A DNA stretch of 64,000 bases, from the NCBI RefSeq assembly GCF_037893015.1, contig NC_133666.1:623979352-624043351 (forward strand), given 5' to 3'. The notes under the pieces were generated by a model. The model had not been told where the DNA came from and did not search any database. It saw only the letters and a list, made by a program, of their open reading frames with translations. Position numbers and translations under genes: made by a program. Origin of the DNA: Macrotis lagotis. Taxonomy: Eukaryota > Chordata > Mammalia > Peramelemorphia > Peramelidae. This document shows positions 1 through 11,204 of the stretch, one piece after another (positions within the stretch are counted from its first letter, which is position 1; every line of letters starts with the position of its first letter).

Positions 1-660
1 AAGTTACCAATGATCTCTTCATTAACAAGCCTAAGGTTCCTTTCTTAATCCTCATCCTTCTTTACCTCACTGCAGCCTTTGACACATAGACCACCTTCTC
101 TTCCTGGATGCTTTCTCCTTTCTAGGTTTTTATCATACTGCTTTCTCCTAGTTCTCCTACCTGTCCAACTATTCCTTCTTAATCTCCCTTACTGGATATA
201 AAATCCTCTGTTTCTAAAGTTCTCCATAGCTTGTCCACTTCTTAACTTTCCAGTCTTTTTTATACCTTACATTCCTCACCTTTCACACCCAACATATTCT
301 GTTATCCTCTTTGCTATAACTAAAACTAGATAATCCAGGGATATCCCCCATGTGTGCAGCTTTCTCCCTCCTCATCTCCAACTCTATCTAGGTTTCCTTC
401 AAGTCTCACCTAAAATTCCACCTTCTTCAAGAAGCCTTTCCCAATCTCTTTTAGTGCTAAAATCTTCTTTCTGTAATTATTCCAAATTTATCCTGTTTCT
501 ATCCTATATCTATAAACTACATAGTTGTATGCATGCTATCTCCACAATTTGATTATTAAATTCTTTGAAAAGACACTGTGTCTTTTGCTATTTATTGCAT
601 TCCCAGAGATTAACACAAAATCTGACATATAGTAGGTGCTTAATAAATGACTACATAACA
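1..660 (+). repeat. L2-type LINE 3' part
   Basis: The text reads as a decayed L2/CR1-clade LINE in sense orientation. Near the left edge a reverse-transcriptase-like stretch can be read in broken frames (a motif like 'AAFDT..DH', about 70-95). A region resembling the L2 C-terminus follows (about 385-450), and the end is the typical L2 tail with 'AGTAGGTGCTTAATAAATG' at 631-649. Frames are interrupted throughout, so it is a fossil with no coding capacity. Family assignment is from recognition, not from a database search. Bases 661-1000 hold nothing I recognise. Confidence 0.65.
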
Positions 661-1004
661 CATTATTGGATCCTTTCAGTGACTGATTCTAGATGATTAG
701 GAAGTCATCAATGACAAGATCAATTTTAACCAATTCTCAAATAGCTCTCCACAGAACTGAAATATAAATCACTAATACATAAAGTAAAATGGATGGGTTT
801 GCTATGTACCAGCCTATTAAGACACTTTCCTTCGTAGAATTCAGAATTAACAAACCCCAGGTTTCCAGTGAACAGAATTTAAGAAATGCTAGTACAAGCA
901 ATGATTTATTATATTCCCCTTTTCTCTTGTACCTTCTTCCTTGCCAATTCCCCACCCCCAAACTTCATTTTCTCTTCCTTCTTTGAAATAACTGAGATCA
1001 TCAA

Positions 1005-1640
1005 GGTGAATTTCTCAGCTTCCTTCCTCCATCGTCCAAACTATTTCTATATAATCAACTTTTATTTTAATCCTTCTCTCCTCATTATTCCTCACTAAAG
1101 TCAATTCCAGATACCTGAGGCCTCTTTTCCATTCCTTGCTACTTCCTCCTTGTTTCTAATAATCATCCTTTCTTTCATGTATCTTCAATCTCCCTCTTCA
1201 CAGGGTCATAGTCTTGTATCCCTTTCCATCTGCCTTTTAATATAGTTATGTCTCTGGAATCCTTTCTTTCAACTTTTCCATCCCATCCATCTACCATCCA
1301 ATCTTCTCTCCATTTCTAAATCATTTGAAAAAGGAAACATTCAATATAAACATTTCCTTTGTACCAATACCTCTTCAATCTCTTGCAGTCTGGTTTTGGG
1401 TCCCATCCTCCATTGAAACTCTCTTAGAGGTCACCAATTTATCAACAAATCCAATAATCTTTTTTCAGTCTTCATTTTCTTTAATCTCTGCTGCTTACGA
1501 CACAGTTACTCAATCCCTCCTACTGGAAACTTTCTTTCATGGGCTAGACACCATACTAATTTGGTTCCCTTACTACTTCCTACTTCAATTACCAACTCTG
1601 TCCTCTTCCCCACCTTTTATTGTGGATGTTTCAGAAGACT
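1005..1640 (+). repeat. L2/CR1-clade LINE fragment
   Basis: This pyrimidine-rich stretch resembles the internal part of L2: 'GAGGTCACCAATTTATC' near 1427, then a degenerate 'AAYDTVTQSLLLETFFHGL' reading at about 1492-1548, the same reverse-transcriptase segment that opens the window. The 133-codon open frame at 1325-1726 is a remnant of this element, not a gene. Confidence 0.55.
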
Positions 1641-1800
1641 ATTTTAATTTTAGCCTCTTTCAGACTAAGTTTTTCAATTGTAAAATGGGAATCACAATAA
1701 TAATAATAAGCTCGGGATTCTTGTGAAGATCAAATGAGATAATTATAAAATTCCTTTGCAATTCTTAAAGTAATATAGAAATATCGGGTATTATTTTTTG
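1640..1800 (+). repeat. MIR/THER1 SINE tail
   Basis: The 3' part of a MIR-type CORE-SINE: 'TTGTAAAATGGGAATCA', an AAT run, 'AGATCAAATGAGATAAT' and 'TTCCTTTGCAATTCTTAAAG' follow in the order seen in MIR elements. Old and diverged. Confidence 0.55.
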
Positions 1801-3090
1801 TTCATTCTCTCCCCTAGATATTCTATTTATTTCCATGGCAGCATGGAAACTTTGAGAGATCTGAATTCAGGAAGAAGAAATCTCATTTTGAATTCTTCCT
1901 GAAATGTAATATCTGTGTTATTTTGTACCAGTCACTTTTTTTTTACCTATAGACTTTTTCCATGGGTTCTCCTTCAAGAGATACAGGTTATAATCCATCC
2001 ATGACTTCTCATTTGTGTAATTCTCAGGCCTATCCTACAAATTTCCCATAGAAGTCTGCCTAACATGCAGAGGGCATTAATATCCTTGGAGCTTCAGATC
2101 CTGTGTAGATAATAAGGAGGCTTACAAGCATTCTACTGCTTTCACTCTTTGGTCAGTCCACTATTTTTTCCAGTCATACATTTCTATGCCACTTCTTTTG
2201 CATGATCCCATATAAATAACAAGTTGCTCCCTATTCATGCCTACCATGTACCTTTCCAGGGGGTGCTTGGGTGGTGAAATACAACTTTAATTATTCAGAA
2301 ACAGTAGAATTTCATGACCTGCAGTCATCATTGGAAGTATAATGAAGCTAAAAATAGGGGCTTTTGTTTCAGAAAGAACCTTACTCAAAGGCAAGAACTA
2401 ACCTTTGCTTTACAAATGCTTAGCAAAGCACATAGAAAGTATTTAATAAATGTTTAATGAATGACTAAGTGAATCTTGAGATTATTAAAAGAACCGTACA
2501 TCTAATTGTGTATCATTGTCTAGACAAAAGGCATTCTTTGTCTACTCAGTTTTCTTCAAATATGGATGATCAAACCCAAATCTTTTGATGGTGGATCTAA
2601 TACAGATAGAGCTGTCTGGGTATTGATGTGTTAATAAATAAAAAACATAAAGGATCTTACCATCTATGGATACCCCTTCTTCCATTTGGATGCTAAGCTA
2701 GATAGCTTTTTTGTTTCATTACATTTTTTTTCAATTAACAAACTACTGGAGGGGGGGAGAAAAGAAAAACAAAACCCTTGTAACAAATATTGGGTTGGAG
2801 ATCTTACATGACCATGGCAAACTCCTTTAAGAAGCAAACATTATCCCAATTTAAATATTAATAACCAAAAAATCATCAAAGTTATGTTCCAGAATTTTTT
2901 TTCATCTATAATATCCCTATTGTAATAGGGCTAATAATACTTAGTTAATTATCATACAGTATTATGGTTGATATTATGTGAAATAATGTATGTAAAGCAT
3001 TTTACAAACCCTCAATAAATATTTGATCATGAGTTATAATTTTATTCAATTTTTTACCTCTGTGCAGACCACTCCCAAGTCCAGACAGCT
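1800..3090. other. Intergenic, little recognisable
   Basis: No coding signal. Two short tails are visible: an L2-like end at about 2400-2465 (AGTATTTAATAAATGTTTAATGAATGA) split by drift, and a MIR-like end at about 2930-3020 ('TGTAAAGCATTTTACAAAC'). The rest is AT-rich unique-looking sequence upstream of the first CpG island. Confidence 0.5.
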
Positions 3091-3500
3091 AACTATTATA
3101 TTCCAAAAGCACAGATATAACTGTTTACCTGCTCAATGAACACCAGGAGCTCACTGTTACCTGTAGAATCAAATATGAACTCTTCTGTTTTACATTTAAA
3201 GCCCTTTACAACCTGGGAGCAACCTGACTTTCCTCCCTTACTGAACAATTACTTCCTTTTATAAGTGCTAAGGTCAGTAAAAGGGCCCTTTTGTTGTTCT
3301 TCACTTATAATGCTCTACCTCCCATCTTCTTACCCCCATGCCTGGAATACTCTCCCTCCTCAACTTTGCCTCTTAGAATCCTTAGCTTCTTTTAGAACTC
3401 AGCTCAAACTCCACCTCCTAAAATGAGTTATTCCCTGGTACATCCAGTTATTAGAACCTCACCCTCTTTCCCACTCCCCCCAAATTATCTTATAGTATTT
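3090..3500 (+). repeat. L2 LINE fragment
   Basis: Sense L2 3' region with recognisable pieces: 'TTTAAAGCCCTTTACAACCTGG' split over 3196-3217, 'CCTGGAATACTCTCCCTCC' at about 3341-3359 and 'AGAACTCAGCTCAAACTCC' at about 3392-3410. No open frame. Confidence 0.65.
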
Positions 3501-3514
3501 TGAATAGATGCAAG

Positions 3515-3745
3515 AATAAAAGTCTAAGTGGTTTAGTGGTTACAGAGTTAGACAGGAAAATCTGAGTTCAAACCCCACCTCAGTCCCTAGCTGTGTGACC
3601 ATGGATAGATAAGTCTCTTAAGCTCTCTCAGTTTTCCTACAGGCTAAATGTAAATAAATAGCACCTATTTTACAGGAGGTCTATTATTAAGGTTAAATGA
3701 GATCATATATGTAAAGTACTTTGCAACCTTAAAGTCCTATATGCA
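3515..3745 (+). repeat. MIR/THER1 SINE
   Basis: A nearly complete MIR-type SINE in sense orientation: tRNA-like head with 'GTGGTTTAGTGGTTA' (about 3528), core 'CTAGCTGTGTGACCATGG', 'AGTTTTCCTACAGGCTAAATG', and tail 'AAATGAGATCATATATGTAAAGTAC'. It is distinct from the younger abundant SINE in the window. Confidence 0.7.
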
Positions 3746-4085
3746 ACACTTTTTGTGTTAGCAAAGAACTAGAAACAAAGTAGATACTCAGACTAGGGAA
3801 TGTTAAACCAAACTGTGATACAAAATATAAAAAAAAAAAAACCACGCATATAAAAAAGCAGGTCAGCCATGAATTGATCCAACATGAAAGAGCCAAGAAA
3901 ACAGTAGACATGACTACAACTACGTAAATGGAAAGAACAAGCACAAAATAACTGAAAATGAATATTGCAAAATTACAAAGAACAAGGCTGGTAGGAGGAA
4001 GAGATAAGTGAAGATACTTCCTCCCACTCATTTGCAGAGATAGGCTCCATTGGTAAGAAAAAGGAATATATTGCCAGATTTTTTT
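3745..4085 (+). repeat. Probable LINE 3' remnant
   Basis: A-rich text with 'GATCCAACATGAAAGAGCCAAG' (split here, about 3876-3897) and 'GTAAATGGAAAGAACAAGC' resembles the 3' end of marsupial LINEs in sense orientation, similar in flavour to 38230-38310. Diverged; family uncertain. Confidence 0.35.
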
Positions 4086-4109
4086 TTCAATGTATTGATT
4101 GAGTCCGCC

Positions 4110-4285
4110 GAGTTGTATGTTTCTCTTTCTCTCTCTCTCTCTTTTTCTTTTTCCAAGGCAATGGGGTTAAGTGGCTTGCCCAATGCCACCCAGCTGGGTA
4201 ATTATTAAGTATCTGAGGCCAGATTTGAACTCAGGTACAGGACTCCAGGGCCGGTGCTCTATCCACTGCACCACCTGGCCACCCC
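4110..4285 (-). repeat. tRNA-derived marsupial SINE (WSINE1-like)
   Basis: Antisense copy of the abundant SINE: pyrimidine tract, 'AAGGCAATGGGGTTAAGTGG', 'TAATTATTAAGTATCTGAGG', 'CCGGTGCTCTATCCACTGCA', ending 'CCACCTGGCCACCCC'. The tRNA-like head with A and B box-like segments is at the right end, consistent with minus orientation. Confidence 0.85.
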
Positions 4286-4589
4286 TCTCTTTATCTTTAA
4301 AAAAAAATCTTTGTTATATAGAATGGCTTCTGAGGAAAATGGGAAAGTTAATTTAGGTGACATAAGAAAAAATACCAATAGAACTTTTTTAAATAAGAAA
4401 AATAATATTATGGTAATGAACAAACTTGATCTCAAAGAAGAGATATAAGAATACACCTCACTTCTCACTCATCTGTAGAAAATGAAGGTCCACAAGTGAG
4501 GAAATAGTGCCTGATATTTTTCCCCATTTTGATCAATTTGGATAATTATCTTCTATTCTTTTCTTTTTAAAATACTTTGCTATGAGGGT

Positions 4590-5030
4590 TTTCCATTTTC
4601 TTCTCCAGATCATTTCATTGAAGAGGAAACTGAGGCAAAAAGGGTTAAGTGGCCCACAGTTCCACAATCTTGTTTATGTCTGAAGGCAAATTTGAACTCA
4701 AGTTCTCCACAATCTATTTGCTATGACATCTAGGTGCCCAGCATTTATATAGCAATCATAAACTTATCTATATATTTATATGGCACTTTATGGTTTGTAA
4801 AATGCTTTATAAATATTATTTCATTTGATCCTCAAGGAGAATCCCACAACCCTGGGAAATATTTGCTATTATTATCTCCATTTTAGAGAGGAGGAAACTG
4901 AGATAAGTAGAGGTTAAATGACTTGCCCAAGACGAAAAGTTAGGAAGTGTTGAAAGTGGGATTTGAAGGCAGTTCTTTCCAGACTCCAAGTCCAGTGTTC
5001 TATTATTCACTGGGTCACCTAGCCTTTAGT
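4590..5030 (-). repeat. Two antisense MIR/THER1 fragments
   Basis: Two adjacent decayed CORE-SINE copies. The first (about 4600-4745) holds 'GAGGAAACTGAGGCAAAAAG'. The second (about 4745-5025) holds 'CATTTTAGAGAGGAGGAAACTG', 'AAATGACTTGCCCAAGACG' and 'AGACTCCAAGTCCAGTGTTC', the antisense MIR signature. Strings are given in pieces; both are old. Confidence 0.7.
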
Positions 5031-5199
5031 TTGTGGTTTTATCTAGTTTATGCTTGCTCTCATCCCAACTACTTTGGCATCTACACAATCTGAGCTTTTT
5101 TCCTTCTAGAGTCATATTGTCCTCTACCTGAAATACCTTCCCTGACTCTTTTCCCCCAAAAGGAGGCTGAACTCTTCCCCCTAATCACCCTTAAAAATC

Positions 5200-5940
5200 C
5201 AATTTAATTGAACAAGCATTGATTAAGTGCAGACTATGAGATTACAAAGGCAAAAAACAAGTCTCTATCCTCAAGGAAATTACTCTCTAGGGAGGTGCTG
5301 AGGGAAATAAATGTAAGACAGAAGACAATATAAGAAAGAAAAAAAGTAACAACGAAGCTGGCATAATGCCAGGGCTTAGCACAATGCCTAGCCAATAGTA
5401 GGCACTTCTAATTGATTGATTGTTAGATGGATGGGGCGCTGAGTCTTGAAGGAAAATGAGTCTGAGAGCCTGGGCGGAGATGGGAGTGTATTTCAGGCTC
5501 TTGGATGGTTCTACTGTACAAATCAGGGGATATAGTTAGTTCCTTTTGGCTGGGTAAAGTGCATAATGGAGGAATAAAATGAAATATGCCTGGAGAGGTA
5601 GGTGGAACTAGATTCCTAGCCCTTTAAAGCCAGTCTCGGAAGTTTGCATTTTACAGGCAAAGGGAAGCCACAGAAAGCTTTGATAACAAGAATGCAGAAA
5701 GGGGAGGTCAGAACTGTGGCTTCGGGGAGACTTGCATTTTGGCAGCATTCTCTGCAGAATGAATGGATGAAGGGCGAGACTTGGGACAGGGTGGTCCTTC
5801 CTTAGAAGACAATCAACAAGCATTTATTGAGCACCGACCCCAAGGTGCTAGGAGCTGGGAAGAGAAAGAAATCAAACAGCCCCTGGCCTGATGGAGCTTG
5901 GCTTGGCCAGGTTCCTTCCACCTCGAAGAGGCCCAAAATG
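5200..5940. repeat. L2-like relics before CpG island
   Basis: Short L2-type pieces: 'AATTGAACAAGCATTGATTAAG' region at about 5207-5290, 'GCACAATGCCTAGCCAATAG' at about 5379, and 'ATCAACAAGCATTTATTGAGC' at about 5812 followed by 'GGTGCTAGGAGCTGGGAAGAG'. No gene seen. The sequence grades into the CpG island. Confidence 0.45.
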
Positions 5941-5949
5941 ACATCACTG

Positions 5950-6960
5950 TGCCGGAGCCAAGTTACAATGTATCCGACTGACCAGGCACGGGGGCGGGAG
6001 CCTCTAGGCCAGGGCGGGCAGGGCAGGCCCCGGAGCTTCTAGTCGACATCGGGCGCTGGAAGAAGGGCCCGGGAGGCCTTGTCACAGAAAGGGGCTGCGT
6101 GGGTCAGGTCTCGAGGTCCTGGGGGGGGGGGGGCGGGGAGGGGCCTGAGGGCAGTCCGGCCGTGGAGACTCCCCAGGACAAGGACAAGGGCGGTGGGGGG
6201 GCGCACCGGGCCGAGGGGAGAGCCTCCTCCACGAAGCCTTCCCGGGTGCTCCGGCGCCAAAGCCCCCTCCCCCTGCACCCGGAGCAGACGGCCCCCCACC
6301 TCCTCGCCCTTCCCCCCACCCGCCTGAAGCTCCCTGCCAGCAGGCCCCGGAGACCCCGTGGCCAGCGGCGCTCCTTGACCTGCCCCGCCCGCACAGACTC
6401 ACCCACAGCCCGCGAGCCGACACGCGCGGAACCGCAACCCTCCGCGGGCTGGAAGCGCCGCTCGCGCCCTCCGGGTGGGGCCCCGCTTTGTCCCGGGCCG
6501 CGGGCGGGCGGGGGAAGGGGCCTCTGCCCCACCTCACTCGGTGCGTCAGGGGAAGCAGCGCGGAGCGAGGGAGGCCAGCGAGCGCGCCGCTCCGCCGGGA
6601 GCCTAGAGCGGCCGGGGCCAGCCGCGGGCCCGGATTGGGCGGCTCCGGGGGCGGGGCGGCGGCGCGGCACTTCCGGTCCGGGAGAGCCGACTCGGGAGGG
6701 GGGTAGAGACCGGCGCCGAACCTGGCCGCGGAGCCGCCTCCGAGCCTACGCCTCCTGCGCCGCCCCGGATCCGAGGGTGAGTCCGGCCCGCGCCCCGAGG
6801 CCTCGCGGGTGAGAGGGCCTGCGGCCCCGGAGCGGGGGGCCGGCCGGAGGGGGCGGGAGGGACGCAAGCTGCCCGTACCCCGGCTGTGGCCTAACCCCGC
6901 GGGCTGCGGCCACGCGACCGGCCCCGCCCGCGGATTCCTCCCGCCCCCCCACGGTCATCT
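5950..6960. promoter_or_regulatory. CpG island 1
   Basis: About 1 kb of very GC- and CpG-rich DNA in an AT-rich neighbourhood, with dense CGs from about 5980 to 6930. CpG islands of this kind mark vertebrate promoters. Long open frames on both strands here (up to 261 codons on the minus strand) come from the lack of AT-rich stop codons and are not supported as proteins. The island lies upstream of the start-codon exon of the KRAB zinc-finger gene in the right orientation; a divergent minus-strand transcript leaving the window side cannot be excluded. Confidence 0.85.
6630..6776 (+). promoter_or_regulatory. Core promoter and probable non-coding exon 1
   Basis: Within CpG island 1 an inverted CCAAT box (ATTGG, 6634-6638), a GC box (about 6647-6657) and an ETS-like site (ACTTCCGG, 6669-6676) cluster just upstream of a good donor: GATCCGAGG|GTGAGT with GT at 6777. 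This is the arrangement expected for a TATA-less KRAB-ZNF promoter. I infer transcription start at about 6670-6700 and an untranslated first exon ending at 6776. The next exon would be 15407-15497. The start site itself is not proven by sequence. Confidence 0.55.
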
Positions 6961-7680
6961 ATTTAGTCGCCCCCTCCCCACGGAATCCCCCAAACGCCAC
7001 ACTTTTCCTTTCTTCCCTAAATGTCAAGCTCTTGTGGGGACGAGGTTCGGACCTGTCAGGATCGGTTAGGCCCCAGCCCCCCTTCCAGCCTCTGCAGACC
7101 TGATGATCCTGTCGTCATCTACTTCTTTCTCCCAGGCCGGGCACAGACCCCCTGGGGCACTCCGCTGGAGACCTTCCAAGTTCCTCAACTACTCCTGGGG
7201 TCCCCGAGTTCTGAATCCGCCTAGCTGGTCCATCACCACCCCTAGCGAACCATCTATTCTTAAGCCTTTCATTTTATCCTGAAATTCCTTTAAGTCTGTA
7301 GCTTTCCTTTGATCTGCCAGAAGGAGAACCCTATCAGAAAAGGAAATGTGAGCCTGTTAGTGAAGCCATCCATGCAGATCTTTTGTCGTCATCATATTCT
7401 TTTAACTCACCTCTGATAGTGTAGTCTTTGCCACTTATTCAATAGTTGTTCCTTTTTTCTGCAGTTGAGGTATATATTATTTCTCTGACTCCTCACTTTT
7501 TCCATTTTTATGACTATTAATATAAATATTTATAGTTAGCTTTTAAGTAGCAATTTAAGGTTTACAGAGTGCTGTCTTGTTATCACCATATTTTAAAGTT
7601 GAGGAAACTGAGGTTTAATCATACAGATTTTAAAAGTTTTTGCACAAACAAACTCAGTGATTTTAAAATTAGAAGAGAAA
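6960..7680 (+). other. Intron 1 proximal part
   Basis: First intron of the KRAB-ZNF gene model. GC content falls quickly after 7000. A short antisense MIR-like piece is visible at about 7500-7640 ('AAGTTGAGGAAACTGAGG'). Otherwise nothing recognised. Confidence 0.5.
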
Positions 7681-7685
7681 TGGGG

Positions 7686-7834
7686 GGGGGTGGCTAGGTG
7701 GAGCAGTGGATAGAGCACCGGCCCTGGAGTCAGGAGTCCCCGAGTTTAAATCCGATTGAGCTAATTACCTAGCCTTGTGGCCTTGGGCTAGCCACTTAAC
7801 CCCATTTGCCTCGAAAAAAAAAACTAAAAAAAAA
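7686..7834 (+). repeat. tRNA-derived marsupial SINE
   Basis: Sense copy with head 'TGGCTAGGTGGAGCAGTGG', 'CACCGGCCCTGGAGTCAGGA' and tail 'CACTTAACCCCATTTGCC' plus A-rich end. The middle is altered ('GATTGAGCTAATTACC' replaces part of the usual segment), an internal deletion of the 'CTCAGACACTTAAT' stretch. Flanks 'AGAGAAAT' on both sides may be the target-site duplication. Confidence 0.85.
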
Positions 7835-7959
7835 GAGAAATAGGTAACTTGAGGGAAAATCTTTAAAGCAGAATTCTCCAGATGTCATCTCATATACAAG
7901 AGATATATAGATTAAATATATACATATATGTACATATGGTACATATGTATTAAAGTGGG

Positions 7960-8900
7960 GGAAGGGCTGTTATCTTGACATTGATTTAAATATTTAAGGA
8001 TAAGAACAGTTCATTCCCCAATAGCTAAATGAGTAAAGGATACAAACAGGCGGTTTTCAAAAAAAAATTCTGAACTATAGCCACATAAAAATACTCCAAC
8101 TCACTTATTAAAAGAATGTAAATTAAAGGAAATTTAATCCCTCCATGTCACAGTCATCAAACTGGCAAAGATGAAAAAAATGGAAAAAGACAAATAGAAA
8201 ACAGGTATGCCACTACATTCTTGGTGAGGCTGTGAATTTATCCAGGAGTTCTGTAAAGCAGTTCACAATTATGCTCCCAAAGTCAATGAGTTATCTCCCC
8301 AGGAAAATTATAGGCTATCACAGTATTCCGATGATTAAATTACTGAGTATAACAGGAAGATCTGAAGAAGAAAGACAAAGGCAATCTTATGACAGAATCA
8401 TAAGATTTAAAAGGAGGCAGGGTGGCTAGGTGGCACAGTGGATAAAGCACAGGTCCTGGAGTCAGGAGTACCTGAGTTCAAATTTGACCTCATACACTTA
8501 ATAATTATCTAGCTGTGTGGCCTTGGGCAAGCCACTTAACCCCATTTGCCTTGCAAAAACCTAAAAAAAAAACATTAAAAGGAAGAATGGGTCTTTGAGA
8601 GAAAGTATCGATTCTCTCATTTTTACAGAGAACACTGAATATGAAAGTCACAAAGTATCAAAGTTGGAATATAATTAAATATAATATAATTAAATATATA
8701 ATTAAAGGAATGTATCAGATAACCTACCCAGTGATACTGCTATTAGATCTATATCCTAAAGAAATCAAAGGAAGAAAGAAAAGATCTCATACCTACAAAA
8801 ATATAGAATTTTTTTTTAGGCAGCAAATGTTAGGAGTGCCCAGTAAAGCAAAAAAATACATGAACAAAAAGAGAGATATAGTAAAAGGAGCATGCCTTCA
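7960..8900 (+). repeat. L1 3' segment, interrupted by a SINE
   Basis: Sense L1 ORF2 C-terminal coding remnant with many stops. Recognisable L1 order: 'CATTCCCCAATAGCTAAATG' (about 8011), 'ACTCACTTATTAAAAG', 'CATCAAACTGGCAAAGATG' (about 8156), 'CATTCTTGGTGAGGCTGTG', then after the SINE at 8416-8574 'CCCAGTGATACTGCTATTAG' and 'ATCCTAAAGAAATCAAAGG' (about 8752). Same 3' domain as the antisense copies near 21.8 and 35.9 kb. Confidence 0.7.
8416..8574 (+). repeat. tRNA-derived SINE nested in L1
   Basis: Full-length sense SINE flanked by a perfect 9-bp target-site duplication TTAAAAGGA (8407-8415 and 8575-8583). It sits inside the L1 fragment 7960-8900, so it is younger than that L1. Tail is 'GCAAAAACCTAAAAAAAAAA'. 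Confidence 0.92.
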
Positions 8901-10130
8901 GATACAAAATGGCATTTCCCAACCCTGAATGGGTGGGAAGCTAGAATTCCTTAATTGCATGAAAAGACCATTAAGACTGTGTGAAAGGAAGAATGTCTAT
9001 GGGACTGGCCAACCTCATTGCATCTCCTTGTCATGTGATCAACCCAGAGCCCCAGCTCTATGGGAGTCAAGGGGAAGAAACTTCTGCTTGATCTTGAACT
9101 AAGAGTAATTTCCTACCTGAAAGAGCCTTGTAAAACTCCATTTAAAAAGACCACAAAATCACTCAGTGTTTGACATTTGAAATATTAAACATTACAACTG
9201 CCCACCAAAGAGCAAGTCCAGGAGACAAGTGGACCCATCCACTCACTATACACTAAAAAGAGCCCAATGGCAAAGTGACCTGCCTTGGTCCTCCTGGTAA
9301 AAGCTACTTATCTAGGAATCATCTGCTTGGAGATGATATTTAAGTCTATGGTAGTTGATGAAATCTTGAGTTCCAAGAGAGAGCCTTGATTGCATCCATG
9401 GTCTAGGGATAGTGACATAGATAACAGGATTACAAAGGAAATTATTTATACTTAAATAGTTATCAAGATTGATTTTTTTTTTAACATTTATGGACTTCAA
9501 TAAGGTTAAGAATCCCTGTCTAGGAGAAGATACTCAAAGGTGTCTGATGCTACAGAGGTCAAGTAGATGATCACTGAGAAAACTATCAGATTTGGCAACT
9601 TAAAGATTATTGGTAATTTTAGAATGAGCAGTTTCACTTTGAAAGGAATTTCCTGTGGATGGGGAGGTCCTCCTCTTCTTTTTTGCAGTTCAAATTCAGG
9701 ATCACTCCTTCCCTCTCCACCTTTTTTCCTTTTTATCTGAAGCATCCTTTTGACATTTTGGATTTTGAAATATTTATATCTTTTTATATTTTATGTATAT
9801 ATTATATATATATGTATGTGTGTTTATACAGTATACATTATATATATATAATTTCATATTTATGTATACAACTTTTATATATGAATTTTCTCCTTTGCAA
9901 AATGAAGGAATTAGACACTTCATCTCAAAAATCCTTTCCTTCTCTTAAATCTTACAATTCCAGGGACTACACTTTTTAGCCTATTTGTTAACCATCCTTC
10001 CCACCCCCCCTTCTTCCACCACTACTGTAACATTCAGTAATTTAATCAGTAATACACTGCTGGCTTCATAATTTCTGTGGGGAGATAATCATAGCTGCTA
10101 GCATTTTGTTGTTTTAACTTTGCAAATTAT
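8900..10130. other. Intronic, mostly unrecognised
   Basis: No coding signal. Bases 9770-9890 are low-complexity TA/TATG sequence. The segment around 8935-9250 has the base composition and length of a possible degraded LTR but I see no convincing TG...CA ends, so I do not call it. Confidence 0.4.
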
Positions 10131-10265
10131 TCTATATTATCTCATTTTATCCTTATGACAACTCCAAATGAGGGAACTGACAGTCACAGTAGTAAGTTCT
10201 GGGACCAGATTTGAATGTAAATCTCCCTGTCTCAGGACTCTATCCACTGGGTCATACCTATTAAG
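10130..10265 (-). repeat. Antisense MIR fragment
   Basis: Antisense MIR text: 'TTATCTCATTTTATCCTTAT', 'GAGGGAACTGACAGTCACAG', 'GGGACCAGATTTGAATG', 'CTCTATCCACTGGGTCA'. Short and diverged. Confidence 0.6.
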
Positions 10266-10649
10266 TTTACATATATGTCTCTCTACTCTTTCAGACTTCA
10301 ACTTTACTAGCCAGTTTTGCATTATAAGTATTAATTTCCTGGATGCAGTGTAACTATGTCTATGACCCCTCCTATGAATACAAAAACAAAAATGAAATCC
10401 TTGCCCCTAAAAAGCTTTCATGACATCTTCTGGAAGATATAGATAAGTAAAGATGGAGTGGAGGGGAGATAATAACTTGAGGAAATAGGAAAGAAAAAAA
10501 GATGGGTTTGGGGAGTTAATCTGTAGAGGTAAACCAAGCAACTCTGTCCAGCTCACTTCCAGAACATCTTTGAAAGACTCTCTTTATAAACTGTGAATTC
10601 ATTTTATATATTTGATGATTATAAAATACATATTACAAATATATCAGCT

Positions 10650-11200
10650 ATTTTATGTTTGATCTTGTTTCTTTTGTCTTGGGTTTTGTGGGAAAATCCT
10701 TTGAGACTGATGTGTTTTGCTACATAATTTTTCTGATAACTTGGAGACTTTTTCATCTCTTTAAATTTTGAAATTTGATGTGGATTCACCCAGATTGAGT
10801 TGAATTTAAAAATCCTTTTGGGAGGTGTTTGGGATTCTTTCTATTGATAGGGCAGTTCATGGTTTTAATAGTTTGGGGAAATGTTCTTTAACAATTTCTT
10901 AACTGTGTATATTTATTTTTTCTAGCTGTGTTTCGATTTCTTTCTTTTTCAGTGTTGTTTGCCAGCACTAGTAATTCTAAGATTCTTTCTAGACCTGCAA
11001 CTTTTTCCTCTATTGTTTCTAAATCTTTTCCCAGTTATCTTATTTCCTGAGTTTGTTTTTCTATTTCAACTGAATTATCTATCTAATGTTGTTTTGTCAC
11101 TTTTTTTTAATGTATCTAGTGAGATCTTTAGGAGTCTTTATGTTTTAAAATTTTCTCCTTCTGTAATTTCTTAGCTGTTCAGCTCCTCTTGTGATTTTAT
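10650..11200 (-). repeat. Antisense L1, ORF1-like region
   Basis: T-rich sequence that, read on the minus strand, resembles the A-rich coiled-coil region of L1 ORF1, with many Lys/Glu/Gln codons. Frames are broken. It directly precedes an antisense L1 3' end at 11205, so the two pieces are from different copies or a rearranged element. Family call is by resemblance only. Confidence 0.4.
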
Positions 11201-11204
11201 TTTA

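Noticed and set aside
6082..6867. Open frame of 261 codons on the minus strand in CpG island 1, and others of 188-237 codons
   Set aside because: Several frames on both strands are open at once because GC-rich DNA has few stop codons. Proline/arginine/glycine-rich translations with no domain; not supported as genes.
8416..8490. tRNA gene, because SINE heads carry tRNA-like A/B box text
   Set aside because: Repeated 29 or so times with SINE body, A-rich tail and target-site duplications; no intact tRNA fold.
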